Shown: one piece after another, positions 1 through 7,505 of the stretch
Layout of the letters: each line of letters starts with the position of its first letter
How positions within the stretch are numbered: position 1 is the first letter of the stretch
Source of the DNA: Oscillospiraceae bacterium
GTDB lineage: Bacteria; Bacillota; Clostridia; Oscillospirales; Ruminococcaceae
Length of the DNA: 64,000 nt
Direction: 5' to 3'
Assembly: GCA_021199335.1 (NCBI GenBank)
Contig: JAJQIG010000022.1
Span: 1 to 64,000 of the forward strand
Program-made: the position numbers and the translations under genes
The notes under the pieces: generated by a model
What the model was told of the DNA's origin: nothing
Seen by the model: the letters and a program-made list of their open reading frames with translations, nothing else
Database searches by the model: none

Positions 1-16
1 CTAACATCAAATTTTA

Positions 17-55
17 CCGCTGTCCGGATGCAGAACGGGCAGCGGTTTTGTTTTT
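17..55 (+). terminator. Intrinsic terminator of an upstream gene outside the window
   Basis: A 10-bp stem with one G-U pair (CCGCTGTCCG at 17-26 with CGGGCAGCGG at 36-45) and a nine-base loop is followed by TTTTGTTTTT. It probably ends transcription from a gene to the left of the window. Confidence 0.75.
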
Positions 56-97
56 ATCTGTGGGAAAATTTGGGCGAAATTAAAGGCTTTATAACTA

Positions 98-126
98 TTG
101 ACATTTCAAAATAAATGTGTTATCAT
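98..126 (+). promoter_or_regulatory. Promoter P1 in the metG upstream region
   Basis: A -35 TTGACA (98-103), a 17-base spacer and a -10 TATCAT (121-126) predict a start near 133. The nearest gene on this strand, metG, begins at 567, so the transcript would be a long leader or a separate RNA. Confidence 0.55.
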
Positions 127-178
127 AATAAAATATCCATTGAAACGAAATTATTTTTTGTGTATTATTTTGTCAATA

Positions 179-245
179 AGGAATGGCTTCTCCGCCCTCA
201 AATTCCTGCATTTAGCCAACGCAAAAAGTTATTTTAGCTAAATGC
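179..245 (+). other. Two consecutive hairpins downstream of P1
   Basis: AGGAAT (179-184) can pair with ATTCCT (202-207). Immediately afterwards GCATTTAGC (208-216) can pair perfectly with GCTAAATGC (237-245). There is no T-run, so this is not an intrinsic terminator. It may be a structured 5' leader or an AT-rich dyad. I found no T-box or SAM riboswitch consensus here. Confidence 0.35.
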
Positions 246-309
246 CCCAAAAGAACCCTGCCAAAAATTGTGCAAATATACAAAATTAACTTTTCGATGC
301 AACAAACTG

Positions 310-338
310 TTGACGAACCGTTTTTTATGCGTTATAAT
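310..338 (+). promoter_or_regulatory. Promoter P2 in the metG upstream region
   Basis: A -35 TTGACG (310-315), a 17-base spacer and a consensus -10 TATAAT (333-338) predict a start near 345. It lies 110 bases before a terminator, so its transcript would end before metG. Confidence 0.65.
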
Positions 339-344
339 ATTGTT

Positions 345-474
345 GATGTTAGAATTCGTCTAAATTCTATTTATTAAGTTTAACATCCGTTTTGTTGTCT
401 CCTTTCTTTTGTTCTACACATATTTTTATTCTTTGATTTTATTTTGGCAGGGCTTGTTGTCCTGCATTTTTTTT
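345..474 (+). ncRNA. Candidate small RNA between promoter P2 and a terminator
   Basis: The stretch between the predicted P2 start and the terminator at 447-474 would be a transcript of about 130 bases. Its 5' part can fold into a two-tier hairpin: GATGTTA (345-351) with TAACATC (381-387), enclosing AGAATT (351-356) with AATTCT (363-368). A pyrimidine-rich, unstructured middle follows. No start codon with a ribosome binding site was found. The class is not recognised, and a leader that is prematurely terminated is the alternative. Confidence 0.35.
447..474 (+). terminator. Terminator between P2 and P3 upstream of metG
   Basis: GCAGG (447-451) pairs with CCTGC (461-465) around a nine-base loop, followed by an A and eight T residues. 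The stem is short but the T-run is strong. It would insulate metG from transcripts started at P1 and P2. Confidence 0.55.
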
Positions 475-494
475 GCCCAAATTTCCTTGCCAAA

Positions 495-523
495 TTGACA
501 AGCCTTGCTTTTTATTATATAAT
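495..523 (+). promoter_or_regulatory. Promoter P3, proximal promoter of metG
   Basis: A perfect TTGACA (495-500), a 17-base spacer and a perfect TATAAT (518-523) predict a start near 530. That gives a leader of about 37 bases before the metG ATG at 567. Confidence 0.75.
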
Positions 524-566
524 AGTAGTTGTATGGTTAAAATTACACCTTCGGGAGGAATATAAA

Positions 567-2516
567 ATGCCAAAAGAAACCTTTTACATTACAACGCCGA
601 TTTATTATCCATCGGGCAACCCCCATATCGGTCACTGCTACACAACCGTTGCCTGCGATTCCATTGCACGTTACAAGAGAATGCAGGGATATGACGTCAT
701 GTTTTTGACGGGAACGGATGAACACGGTCAAAAAATCGAACAGAAAGCCGCCGAAAAGGGCATTACCCCAAAACAGTATGTTGATGAAATCGTCGAGGTC
801 TTTAAGAAGCTTTGGAGCTATATGAACATCAGCTACGACAGATATATTCGCACAACCGATGATTACCACGTTGAAGCCGTTCAGAAAATTTTTAAGGAGC
901 TTTACGATAAGGGATATATTTACAAGGGCGAATACAAAGGAAAATACTGTACCCCCTGCGAAAGCTTTTGGACGGAATCCCAGCTTGATGCGGACGGAAA
1001 GTGCCCCGAATGTCACCGTGATGTTACGGAGGCAAGGGAGGAAGCGTATTTCTTCAAAATGTCGCCTTTTGCAGAAAGAATTGAAAAGCTTCTTACCGAA
1101 ACCGACTACCTTCGCCCAAAATCAAGGGCAACCGAGCTTGTAAATAACTTTATCAAACCCGGTCTTGAGGATCTCTGCGTTTCAAGAACCTCATTTAAGT
1201 GGGGAATACCCGTTTCGTTTGACGAAAAGCACGTTGTTTACGTTTGGATAGATGCGCTTTCAAACTATATTACCGCCCTTGGCTATGAAAACGGCCATTA
1301 CAATGATTATCAAAAATACTGGCCCGCCGATGTCCATATGGTTGCAAAGGACATTATGCGTTTCCATGCCATTATTTGGCCCGCAATGCTTATGGCGCTT
1401 GAACTGCCGCTTCCGAAGCATCTTGCTGTTCATGGCTGGATAACCTTCAACGGACAAAAGATGAGCAAATCCCTCGGAAATGTCGTTGACCCATTTGTCC
1501 TTGGTGAACGCTACGGCGCGGATTCCATACGTTACCATATCCTCCGTGAAATGGCTCTCGGAGCTGACAGCTCATTCTCCAACGAAATTATGATTAACCG
1601 CATTAATTCCGACCTTGCGAACGGCTTGGGAAATCTTATTTCAAGAACCGTTGCTATGGTTCTTAAATACTTTGACGGAACTCTCCCCGAAAATAAACAA
1701 AGCGGGGAGCATGACGCTGAGCTTATCGCAGAAATGACGTCGCTGCGAGCAAAGGTTGACGAGGCCATTGAAGAAACGAAGCTCAACGTTGCGCTTGCGG
1801 AAATTTTCAAGGTTGTTTCCGCCGCAAACAAGTATATTGACGAAACCTCACCGTGGATTCTTGCAAAAAATGAAGCTGATAAGCCAAGGCTTGCCGCAGT
1901 TCTCTATAATCTTCTTGAAGCAATCAGAATTACCACGACCCTCCTGTCGCCGTTTATGCCGACAACAATGCCAAAGGCGTGGGAGCAGATTGGTGCGGCT
2001 GCGGGCGATGTAACCTATGAAAATGCTGAGAAGTACGGCGTTCTTCCCTCAAATGTTACCGTTAAAAAGGGAGATGTTCTTTTCCCGAGAATTGATGTTG
2101 AAAAGGAGATTGACGAACTTAACGCCCTTATTTCGGCAAATGCCCCCAAAAAGGAGGATGATGAGGACGGAGCAAACCTTGTTCCCATCTCCGAAACAAT
2201 TTCAATTGATGATTTCGGGAAAATTGATTTAAGAATTGCCGAGGTTAAGGAATGCGAGAAGGTTCCGAAAGCTAAAAAGCTCCTTAGATTACAGCTTGAC
2301 GACGGCTTCGGCGGCAGGCAGGTTGTATCGGGTATCGCAAAATGGTATTCCCCCGAGGATCTTATCGGAAAGAAAATAATCGTTGTTGCGAACCTCGCAC
2401 CCGCAAAGCTCTGCGGAGTTGAAAGTCAGGGAATGATAGTCGCAGCCGATGTCGGAGAAGATGCGAGGGTTATTTTCGTCGATAAAGATATTCCCAACGG
2501 CTCAAAGCTCAGATAA
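567..2516 (+). CDS. metG: Methionine--tRNA ligase
   Basis: This 649-residue cytoplasmic class I aminoacyl-tRNA synthetase charges tRNA-Met. The class I HIGH signature appears as PHIGH near residue 20 and the KMSKS loop as QKMSKS near residue 297. A CxxC...CxxC zinc knuckle (CTPC and CPEC) lies near residues 130-150. The last hundred residues form a Trbp111-like tRNA-binding domain (FGKIDLRIAEV), as in the long bacterial form. An in-frame ATG exists at 444 but overlaps the promoter. The ATG at 567 is preferred because GGGAGGA lies just upstream and the protein then begins directly at the catalytic domain. tatD follows after a terminator. Confidence 0.97.
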   Translation: MPKETFYITTPIYYPSGNPHIGHCYTTVACDSIARYKRMQGYDVMFLTGTDEHGQKIEQKAAEKGITPKQYVDEIVEVFKKLWSYMNISYDRYIRTTDDYHVEAVQKIFKELYDKGYIYKGEYKGKYCTPCESFWTESQLDADGKCPECHRDVTEAREEAYFFKMSPFAERIEKLLTETDYLRPKSRATELVNNFIKPGLEDLCVSRTSFKWGIPVSFDEKHVVYVWIDALSNYITALGYENGHYNDYQKYWPADVHMVAKDIMRFHAIIWPAMLMALELPLPKHLAVHGWITFNGQKMSKSLGNVVDPFVLGERYGADSIRYHILREMALGADSSFSNEIMINRINSDLANGLGNLISRTVAMVLKYFDGTLPENKQSGEHDAELIAEMTSLRAKVDEAIEETKLNVALAEIFKVVSAANKYIDETSPWILAKNEADKPRLAAVLYNLLEAIRITTTLLSPFMPTTMPKAWEQIGAAAGDVTYENAEKYGVLPSNVTVKKGDVLFPRIDVEKEIDELNALISANAPKKEDDEDGANLVPISETISIDDFGKIDLRIAEVKECEKVPKAKKLLRLQLDDGFGGRQVVSGIAKWYSPEDLIGKKIIVVANLAPAKLCGVESQGMIVAADVGEDARVIFVDKDIPNGSKLR

Positions 2517-2530
2517 GCACGATTAATTAC

Positions 2531-2567
2531 AAAAAAGCGGGCAGATACTGAATCCGCCCGCTTTTTT
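2531..2567 (+). terminator. Terminator between metG and tatD
   Basis: GCGGGC pairs with GCCCGC around a 13-base loop, and the stem is extended by an A-run against a T-run of six. It ends only 24 bases before tatD, so tatD needs read-through or its own promoter. Confidence 0.75.
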
Positions 2568-2591
2568 CGCGGCTTTTACTAAGGAGGAAAA

Positions 2592-3365
2592 ATGCTCACA
2601 TATATAGATTCACACGCCCATTATGACGATGAACAATTCGATTTCGACAGGGATGAGCTTTTACCCCGTCTTCATAAAAATGGAGTAAGAAACATTGTCA
2701 ACATCGGCTGTTCCCTTGAACGTTCACAATTTTCCGTTGACCTTGCCGAAAGCTATCCCTTTATCTATGCAGCGGTCGGAATTCACCCCGAAGATGCTCC
2801 GAACACGCCGAGCGACTACCTTCCGAAGCTGATGCAATGGACGGAAAACCCAAAGGTTACGGCAATAGGGGAAATAGGGCTTGACTATCATTATGACGGT
2901 TATGACAAAAATCTTCAAATGCGTTTCTTTGAAGAACAGCTTGACCTCGCTGAGAGCGTAAATCTGCCCGTGGTTATCCATTCCCGTGATGCGGCTGAGG
3001 ACACAATGAATATTCTCCGAAAAAGGGGAAAGGTAAACGGCGTTATGCACTGCTTCTCAGGCTCGGCTGAAACCGCTCGGCAGGTTCTGGAGCTTGGAAT
3101 GAACATCAGCTTCACAGGCGTTCTCACCTTTAAGAATGCAAGAAAAGCCATTGAGGCATTAAAAACAATTCCCCTCGAAAGGCTTATGCTTGAAACAGAC
3201 TGCCCCTATATGGCACCCGAACCAAACAGGGGTAAACGCTGCGACAGCGGTATGATTGTTTATACCATTGATAAAATTGCAGAAATAAAGGGTATCTCTC
3301 CCGAAATTGTTGCTGAAGCAACTACGGAAAACACCCTAAGACTTTTTCACAGAATAGCAAAATAG
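2592..3365 (+). CDS. tatD: TatD family metal-dependent hydrolase
   Basis: This 257-residue TIM-barrel metallohydrolase belongs to the TatD/YcfH family of nucleases, implicated in DNA repair and turnover. Metal-binding motifs appear in family order: DSHAHYDD at the N-terminus, GEIGLDYHY near residue 96, HSRDA near 132, HCFSG near 152 and ETDCPYMAP near 200. The ATG follows an AAGGAGG ribosome binding site. The position directly behind metG is a common Gram-positive arrangement. The physiological substrate cannot be read from sequence. Confidence 0.92.
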   Translation: MLTYIDSHAHYDDEQFDFDRDELLPRLHKNGVRNIVNIGCSLERSQFSVDLAESYPFIYAAVGIHPEDAPNTPSDYLPKLMQWTENPKVTAIGEIGLDYHYDGYDKNLQMRFFEEQLDLAESVNLPVVIHSRDAAEDTMNILRKRGKVNGVMHCFSGSAETARQVLELGMNISFTGVLTFKNARKAIEALKTIPLERLMLETDCPYMAPEPNRGKRCDSGMIVYTIDKIAEIKGISPEIVAEATTENTLRLFHRIAK

Positions 3366-3370
3366 GCGAA

Positions 3371-3405
3371 AAGACGTCCTCCATTTAAATTTTGGAGGAC
3401 GTCTT
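3371..3405. terminator. Convergent hairpin terminator between tatD and the rlmI-like gene
   Basis: A perfect 13-bp stem (AAGACGTCCTCCA at 3371-3383 with TGGAGGACGTCTT at 3393-3405) lies between two convergent genes. T-runs are weak on both strands (TTGCTTG and TTTTCG), so it probably acts in both directions. Confidence 0.65.
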
Positions 3406-3412
3406 GCTTGTA

Positions 3413-4639
3413 TCAAATCACTTGGAAGAGATAGAATTTCAAATAATCCGTTTCGGGAACATTAAGCAGCGTAGGGTGGTCGGGGGATTGCCTTCTTGCT
3501 TCTATAAGTTTAAGGGAAACTCCCGCATCCGATGCCGCAGACATAAGCATTCTGACAAACAGGCTGTTATCCATAAAATGCGAGCATGAACAGGTTGCAA
3601 GGTATCCTCCCCTCGGGAGAAGCTTCATTGCTCGGTAATTTATCTCCTTGTAACCCCTTTCCGCATCGGAAACGGTTTTCCTGTTTTTTGTGAATGCAGG
3701 CGGGTCGAGGATTATCATATTATACGGACTTTTTCCCTCACACAGCTTCGGAAGCAAATCAAAAACGTTGGCGCAAAGGAAATCCATTTTCTCTGAAAGT
3801 CCGTTCTTTTCGGCATTTTTCTTAGCCATATCTATCGCCGTTTCCGAAACATCAACGGCGGTTACGTGCGCTGCGCCGCCCATCGCCGCATTAAGGGCGA
3901 AGGAACCCGTATGCGTAAAGCAATCAAGGACATATTTGCCCTTAGCGATTTTAGCGGCGGCAAGGCGGTTGTATTTTTGGTCAAGAAAAAAGCCTGTTTT
4001 CTGTCCGTTCTCAACATCAACCTCGTATTTTATACCGTTTTCGACAATTTCAGTAACGGGGGAGTCGGGAATCCCGACAAAATCGGATTTATACCAAGCC
4101 TTATAAACCTCCAGCCCCTCAAGCTCCCTTATGGAAACATCATTGCGCTCGTAAATTCCGTCAACCTTGACGTTTTCCTCCGCCATTACCTCACATAAGG
4201 CTTTGAAAATTGTGTCCTTGATTTTCTCCATGCCGTATGAAAGCACCTGGACGGAGATAAGATTTTCGTAACGGTCGACGGTTAACCCGGGAAGTCCGTC
4301 CGCTTCGCCGAAAACAAGTCTGCAAACCGAAAAATCCTCGCCCATAACGGTTTTTCTGTAATCGACCGCATATCTTATTCGGCGTTTGAAGAAGGCGTAA
4401 TCAAACCTGTCGTTTGCATTGGTTGAAAGGATTCTTATGCGAATTTTGCTTTTTTCGCTAATAAATCCTGTCCCCAGGTAGGAGCCCTTCTCCGAAACAA
4501 TATCAAGAAGGCAGCCGTTTTGAACCTCGCCCTTGATTTCCTTTATTTCCGTATCATAAACCCACGGGTGGCCCTTTTTTATTGAATGCTCCGCTTTTTT
4601 TGTTACAATCGCTATGGGATAGCTTCTCTCCGCTTTCAT
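3413..4639 (-). CDS. Class I rRNA methyltransferase, RlmI/YccW type
   Basis: A 408-residue SAM-dependent RNA methyltransferase. It has an N-terminal PUA-type domain (about residues 1-85), a central linker and a Rossmann methyltransferase domain. The SAM-binding loop is VLDCFTHTGSFAL and the catalytic region LDPPAF, followed by CSCSHF. This is the layout of RlmI, which makes m5C1962 in 23S rRNA. The exact target base is inferred from the family. It is transcribed alone from a consensus-like promoter at 4718-4746 and converges on tatD. Confidence 0.85.
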   Translation of the reverse strand: MKAERSYPIAIVTKKAEHSIKKGHPWVYDTEIKEIKGEVQNGCLLDIVSEKGSYLGTGFISEKSKIRIRILSTNANDRFDYAFFKRRIRYAVDYRKTVMGEDFSVCRLVFGEADGLPGLTVDRYENLISVQVLSYGMEKIKDTIFKALCEVMAEENVKVDGIYERNDVSIRELEGLEVYKAWYKSDFVGIPDSPVTEIVENGIKYEVDVENGQKTGFFLDQKYNRLAAAKIAKGKYVLDCFTHTGSFALNAAMGGAAHVTAVDVSETAIDMAKKNAEKNGLSEKMDFLCANVFDLLPKLCEGKSPYNMIILDPPAFTKNRKTVSDAERGYKEINYRAMKLLPRGGYLATCSCSHFMDNSLFVRMLMSAASDAGVSLKLIEARRQSPDHPTLLNVPETDYLKFYLFQVI

Positions 4640-4717
4640 TTTACGAACACCTCTGAACCCGCTCTTTCCCCGAAACGTGTGGCATAGGGGAAGCAGCCTG
4701 AATTTTCTCTATCCTTA

Positions 4718-4746
4718 ATTATACCACTTTTCTCTCTGTTTGTCTA
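4718..4746 (-). promoter_or_regulatory. Promoter of the rlmI-like gene
   Basis: On the minus strand, a -35 TAGACA (4741-4746), a 17-base spacer and a -10 TATAAT (4718-4723) preceded by TGG form an extended -10. The start would be about 75 bases before the ATG at 4639. Confidence 0.65.
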
Positions 4747-4751
4747 TGGGG

Positions 4752-4785
4752 TAAAATCCGCAGCCTATATCGTGCGGTGGATTTT
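4752..4785 (-). terminator. Terminator after the C39-like peptidase gene
   Basis: Read on the minus strand, AAAATCC with GGATTTT and an inner GCA/TGC form a hairpin with a three-base bulge, followed by a short TTTT. It starts 11 bases past the peptidase stop codon. Confidence 0.5.
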
Positions 4786-4795
4786 GGGGAGTAAG

Positions 4796-6181
4796 CTACC
4801 TCTCTGTGATTATGACAGCCTGATTTGACAACGACTCAAAGCGGGTTTCAAAAATCTCCATATCGTATGAGGTCAGCCCTTTAAGCGGATCATTCACATA
4901 AACAACGCCTTTTTCCGTATTATATCCAACAAGAAGCATACAATGCTCATTTGCGGGCCATGTTAAGGTTTTTCCCGTGGACGAAACTGTCCATGTTGCG
5001 CCTTCCTTTATGGCTTTCATATCTATGCTTGCCCAAACTATAACAGGGTTGCCATTATCAACTGCGGCATAGAGCGCCTTTGTTGGACAGCCGGAAATAT
5101 TTCTCACCTTGTAGGCTTCATCTCCGCCGCTGTCCTCGAGGTAGCTTTTCGCCGCTGTAACTATAGCGTTTGAAAAGCAGCCATAAGCGAAGGTGCTTTT
5201 TGGAGTTCCCACAAAAACCTCGTTAAAATCCGAATTGCGGTATTCACCCTTGGGAAGATATTTATCAGCCATTGTAAGCTTATCGACGTCAAATCCCAAG
5301 TAATTCAAAAGCATTGTAAGGGAGGTTATTTCGCATCCCGTCGGAAGCTCCGGATTTTGGAGAATGGCATTCGCTCCGATATAACCCTTCTTTGAATATG
5401 ATGCGCCGGCGATTGTTACCGTAAGCCCCGAGCTTATATTCTGCTTTTTATCACTTTCACGAACAAGAACCGTATATTTTCCCTCCTTGAGACTGTTAAA
5501 ATATATGGTGTCCGACTTCATAGCCGTCCATGATTTTCCGCTGTCCACAGAGGCTTCATACTTTTTCTGTTTATCGTAATTTTCTATATGTACCTTAATT
5601 TTTCCGTCCTTGTAGATACTGACGGGCGAGCTGTCGGCGGAAATTTCGGTCGAGATTTCTTCGCCGTCAACCCCGACATAGACGGTATGCGTCTGCGAAA
5701 GAGTTGTCTTATCCTTGTTCCTCATTATGCAAATGGAATAGCTGCCCTTCTTCAGATTTACAACGGTTGCCGTCCGCCCCTTCATCTTTAGGTATGATTC
5801 TCCGCCGTTTGTGCTTAAATAATAAACGTCGTTGTCAGAGCCGTTTTCCACCGCAACCTTTATCTTTCCATCCGATGTATTCTCTCCCGAGCATGGAAAT
5901 ACCGACACGGTGAATGATGCAATCCCACCGCTCTGTTCGGAAGTCTTAACTGATTCGGACGAATTATCCTTGCCCTCATCCGCGGCATATACCCCGATTC
6001 CCATAAAAAGAAGCGTGAGCGCCACTGCAAATGCAATTATTAACGAAAACGCCGCCCTTATTGCAATGCGGCACGACGCTTTACAGCATTTATTCCCCAT
6101 ACTCCTCTTAAAATCTTCATTTCTGTAATCCATAATCTCTGACAAAATCAAACTGCTCTCCTTAATATTTTGTACTGCCAT
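4796..6181 (-). CDS. Membrane-anchored C39-like cysteine peptidase with tandem beta repeats
   Basis: A 461-residue protein. Residues 1-38 are basic and cytoplasmic, a single transmembrane helix spans about 39-66, and the rest should be extracellular. Two related modules of about 80 residues follow. Each contains DGKIKV, then a motif resembling 'GxSYLKMK/GKSWTAMK' and a closing 'KxGxYxxxVR' strand, so they look like tandem Ig-like repeats. The C-terminal domain resembles peptidase C39-like family 2: the Cys is in LPTGCEITSL near residue 282, the His in NEHCMLLVGY near 412, and an Asn/Asp in VYVNDP near 427. It may cleave peptides or be a surface cysteine hydrolase. No substrate or transporter partner is adjacent. 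Confidence 0.75.
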   Translation of the reverse strand: MAVQNIKESSLILSEIMDYRNEDFKRSMGNKCCKASCRIAIRAAFSLIIAFAVALTLLFMGIGVYAADEGKDNSSESVKTSEQSGGIASFTVSVFPCSGENTSDGKIKVAVENGSDNDVYYLSTNGGESYLKMKGRTATVVNLKKGSYSICIMRNKDKTTLSQTHTVYVGVDGEEISTEISADSSPVSIYKDGKIKVHIENYDKQKKYEASVDSGKSWTAMKSDTIYFNSLKEGKYTVLVRESDKKQNISSGLTVTIAGASYSKKGYIGANAILQNPELPTGCEITSLTMLLNYLGFDVDKLTMADKYLPKGEYRNSDFNEVFVGTPKSTFAYGCFSNAIVTAAKSYLEDSGGDEAYKVRNISGCPTKALYAAVDNGNPVIVWASIDMKAIKEGATWTVSSTGKTLTWPANEHCMLLVGYNTEKGVVYVNDPLKGLTSYDMEIFETRFESLSNQAVIITER

Positions 6182-6209
6182 TTGTATTCCGCCGCCTTTC
6201 TGTTTTTCA

Positions 6210-6227
6210 TTGATATTAATATATCAA
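6210..6227. promoter_or_regulatory. Dyad upstream of the peptidase gene
   Basis: TTGATAT, a four-base spacer TAAT and ATATCAA form a perfect inverted repeat about 30 bases before the peptidase start. It could be an operator, but AT-rich dyads also arise by chance. Confidence 0.25.
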
Positions 6228-6361
6228 AATATTTCATCCTTGTTACAAAATTCGGCGAAATGCAGGGTTGTCGGGATGAAATACAAAGGGGGACGGCTAT
6301 CGTTCATCTTGTTTATGCTATATGGGCTTACCTGCGGTCACGTAATCGGGCTTTTCTTTTA

Positions 6362-7090
6362 TCAATCATGCCGTTCTTCCTTGCAATCAAAGGTTTCACA
6401 GAAACGGGCGGCAAACGAAGGCTCTTCTCCTGCGGCATAAAGGTGGGAAACATCCCCGAATGAACTCATACGGAAGCAGGCTATGCCGTTCCTGCGCTCC
6501 TCGGTAATAAGCGTTGTTACCGAGGTCGGTGCGGCGCAAAAGCCGTGCCAAAGCACAACAGGGGAGATACCCAACAAATACCCAAGCATAACGCATTCCA
6601 CGCCAAAGTGGCAAAAAAGCACGACCGTATCGCGGCAGGGCTTAACTGCATTATAATAATTGCCGCATCGAACATATCCATGCTTTGCGATAATTTCATC
6701 AAGACCGCTGTAAACACGCTTTGCCTCGGAAATAACATCTCCGCTTCTCATTCGTTCCGTTTCAAACCACCTATTCTTATCGTAATATTCGGGAACGGCT
6801 GTCCAGTCGGCGGGAAGCATATCCCAGGGAATACGCTGTTCCCCTGTTTCCTCGTCAATAACGGGAGCGTGAAATTCTCTGAGCCACGGACAGGTTTCGG
6901 CGCTTCGGTTCATTTTCTTTAGCGTAAGCGAGGCTGTATCCTGCGCTCTGCCAAGAGGGGAAACATAGAATTCTGTTACCTCCTGCTTTGACATTTTTTC
7001 GGCAAGAAATGCCGCCTCTTTCCAACCCTTCTCCGTAAGAGAATCTATTTCATAGTTCGGATCTCCGTGACGTATAATTATAAGCTTCAT
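6362..7090 (-). CDS. Histidine phosphatase family protein
   Basis: A 242-residue member of the phosphoglycerate mutase-like histidine phosphatase superfamily. The phosphoacceptor histidine is in IIIRHGDPNYE at the very N-terminus, a core arginine in SPLGRAQDTA and a second catalytic histidine in LFCHFGVECV. The family includes phosphoglycerate mutases and small-molecule phosphatases, and the substrate is unknown. The ATG at 7090 is chosen over an upstream TTG because GAGGAGAAGG lies directly before it. It is transcribed alone from a probable promoter near 7122-7151. Confidence 0.85.
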   Translation of the reverse strand: MKLIIIRHGDPNYEIDSLTEKGWKEAAFLAEKMSKQEVTEFYVSPLGRAQDTASLTLKKMNRSAETCPWLREFHAPVIDEETGEQRIPWDMLPADWTAVPEYYDKNRWFETERMRSGDVISEAKRVYSGLDEIIAKHGYVRCGNYYNAVKPCRDTVVLFCHFGVECVMLGYLLGISPVVLWHGFCAAPTSVTTLITEERRNGIACFRMSSFGDVSHLYAAGEEPSFAARFCETFDCKEERHD

Positions 7091-7121
7091 ATGCCTTCTC
7101 CTCAATTCAATTAATGTATCT

Positions 7122-7151
7122 TAGTCTACAGGATAAATATTAATTTTTCAA
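7122..7151 (-). promoter_or_regulatory. Probable promoter of the histidine phosphatase gene
   Basis: On the minus strand, a -35 TTGAAA (7146-7151), an 18-base spacer and a -10 TAGACT (7122-7127) lie about 30 bases before the ATG. Confidence 0.4.
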
Positions 7152-7203
7152 CGGTGTGATTGCATTCGGAAAAAAGCCTTTGAATTTTTTATCAAGGCTT
7201 GAA

Positions 7204-7348
7204 TTTCAATAAGGGGCATCGCCCCGTCATTCAACGAACGACTGGGGGCGTTAGCCCCTTAGGGGTTTCAGTGGGGGATTGTATCCCCCACTGAAAGACC
7301 GTATGCTCCCCCGCCTGAAGAGGCGGGGGACATCAGTCGTAAGTTATA
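7204..7348 (-). repeat. Multi-hairpin dispersed repeat, copy A
   Basis: This element of about 145 bases is the reverse complement of the one at 43910-44049 with roughly 85% identity by eye. Read on the minus strand it begins ATAACTTACGACTGATG and carries in order a CCCCCGCC/GGCGGGGG hairpin, a TTTCAGTGGGGGA/TCCCCCACTGAAA hairpin, a CCCCTAAGGGG hairpin and a GGGGC/GCCCC hairpin. It ends near TTATTGAA. There is no open reading frame. It looks like a non-autonomous, palindrome-rich mobile element, possibly derived from an IS200/IS605-type element. The family is inferred. Confidence 0.75.
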
Positions 7349-7443
7349 TACCTTATGCGGTACAATGACGAAAACATAATTCCATTTCGGCGGCTATAGA
7401 AAGCGACTCATCCCTTAATTTCTTGCGGTATTCGTCAAATGGC

Positions 7444-7472
7444 TTGACTTTAAAACTGAGTGCTGATATAAT
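7444..7472 (+). promoter_or_regulatory. Promoter of the first GH5 lipoprotein gene
   Basis: A -35 TTGACT (7444-7449), a 17-base spacer and a consensus -10 TATAAT (7467-7472). The predicted start is about 27 bases before the ATG at 7506, so there is almost no leader. Confidence 0.7.
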
Positions 7473-7505
7473 TATTACAGAGATTTTTTTCGGAGGAATA
7501 ATGTT

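Noticed and set aside
444..566. Metal-free 41-residue N-terminal extension of MetG from an ATG at 444
   Set aside because: It overlaps the terminator and the consensus promoter P3, and GGGAGGA fits the ATG at 567.
133..566. T-box or SAM riboswitch before metG
   Set aside because: No T-box sequence, specifier loop or SAM aptamer consensus was found. Only simple hairpins are visible.
543..1016. 157-residue open frame on the minus strand inside metG
   Set aside because: It lies opposite the conserved metG catalytic core and has no ribosome binding site or family resemblance.
7204..7348. CRISPR array or simple terminator cluster
   Set aside because: There are no regularly spaced direct repeats. 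The hairpins differ from each other and the whole block recurs once elsewhere as a unit.
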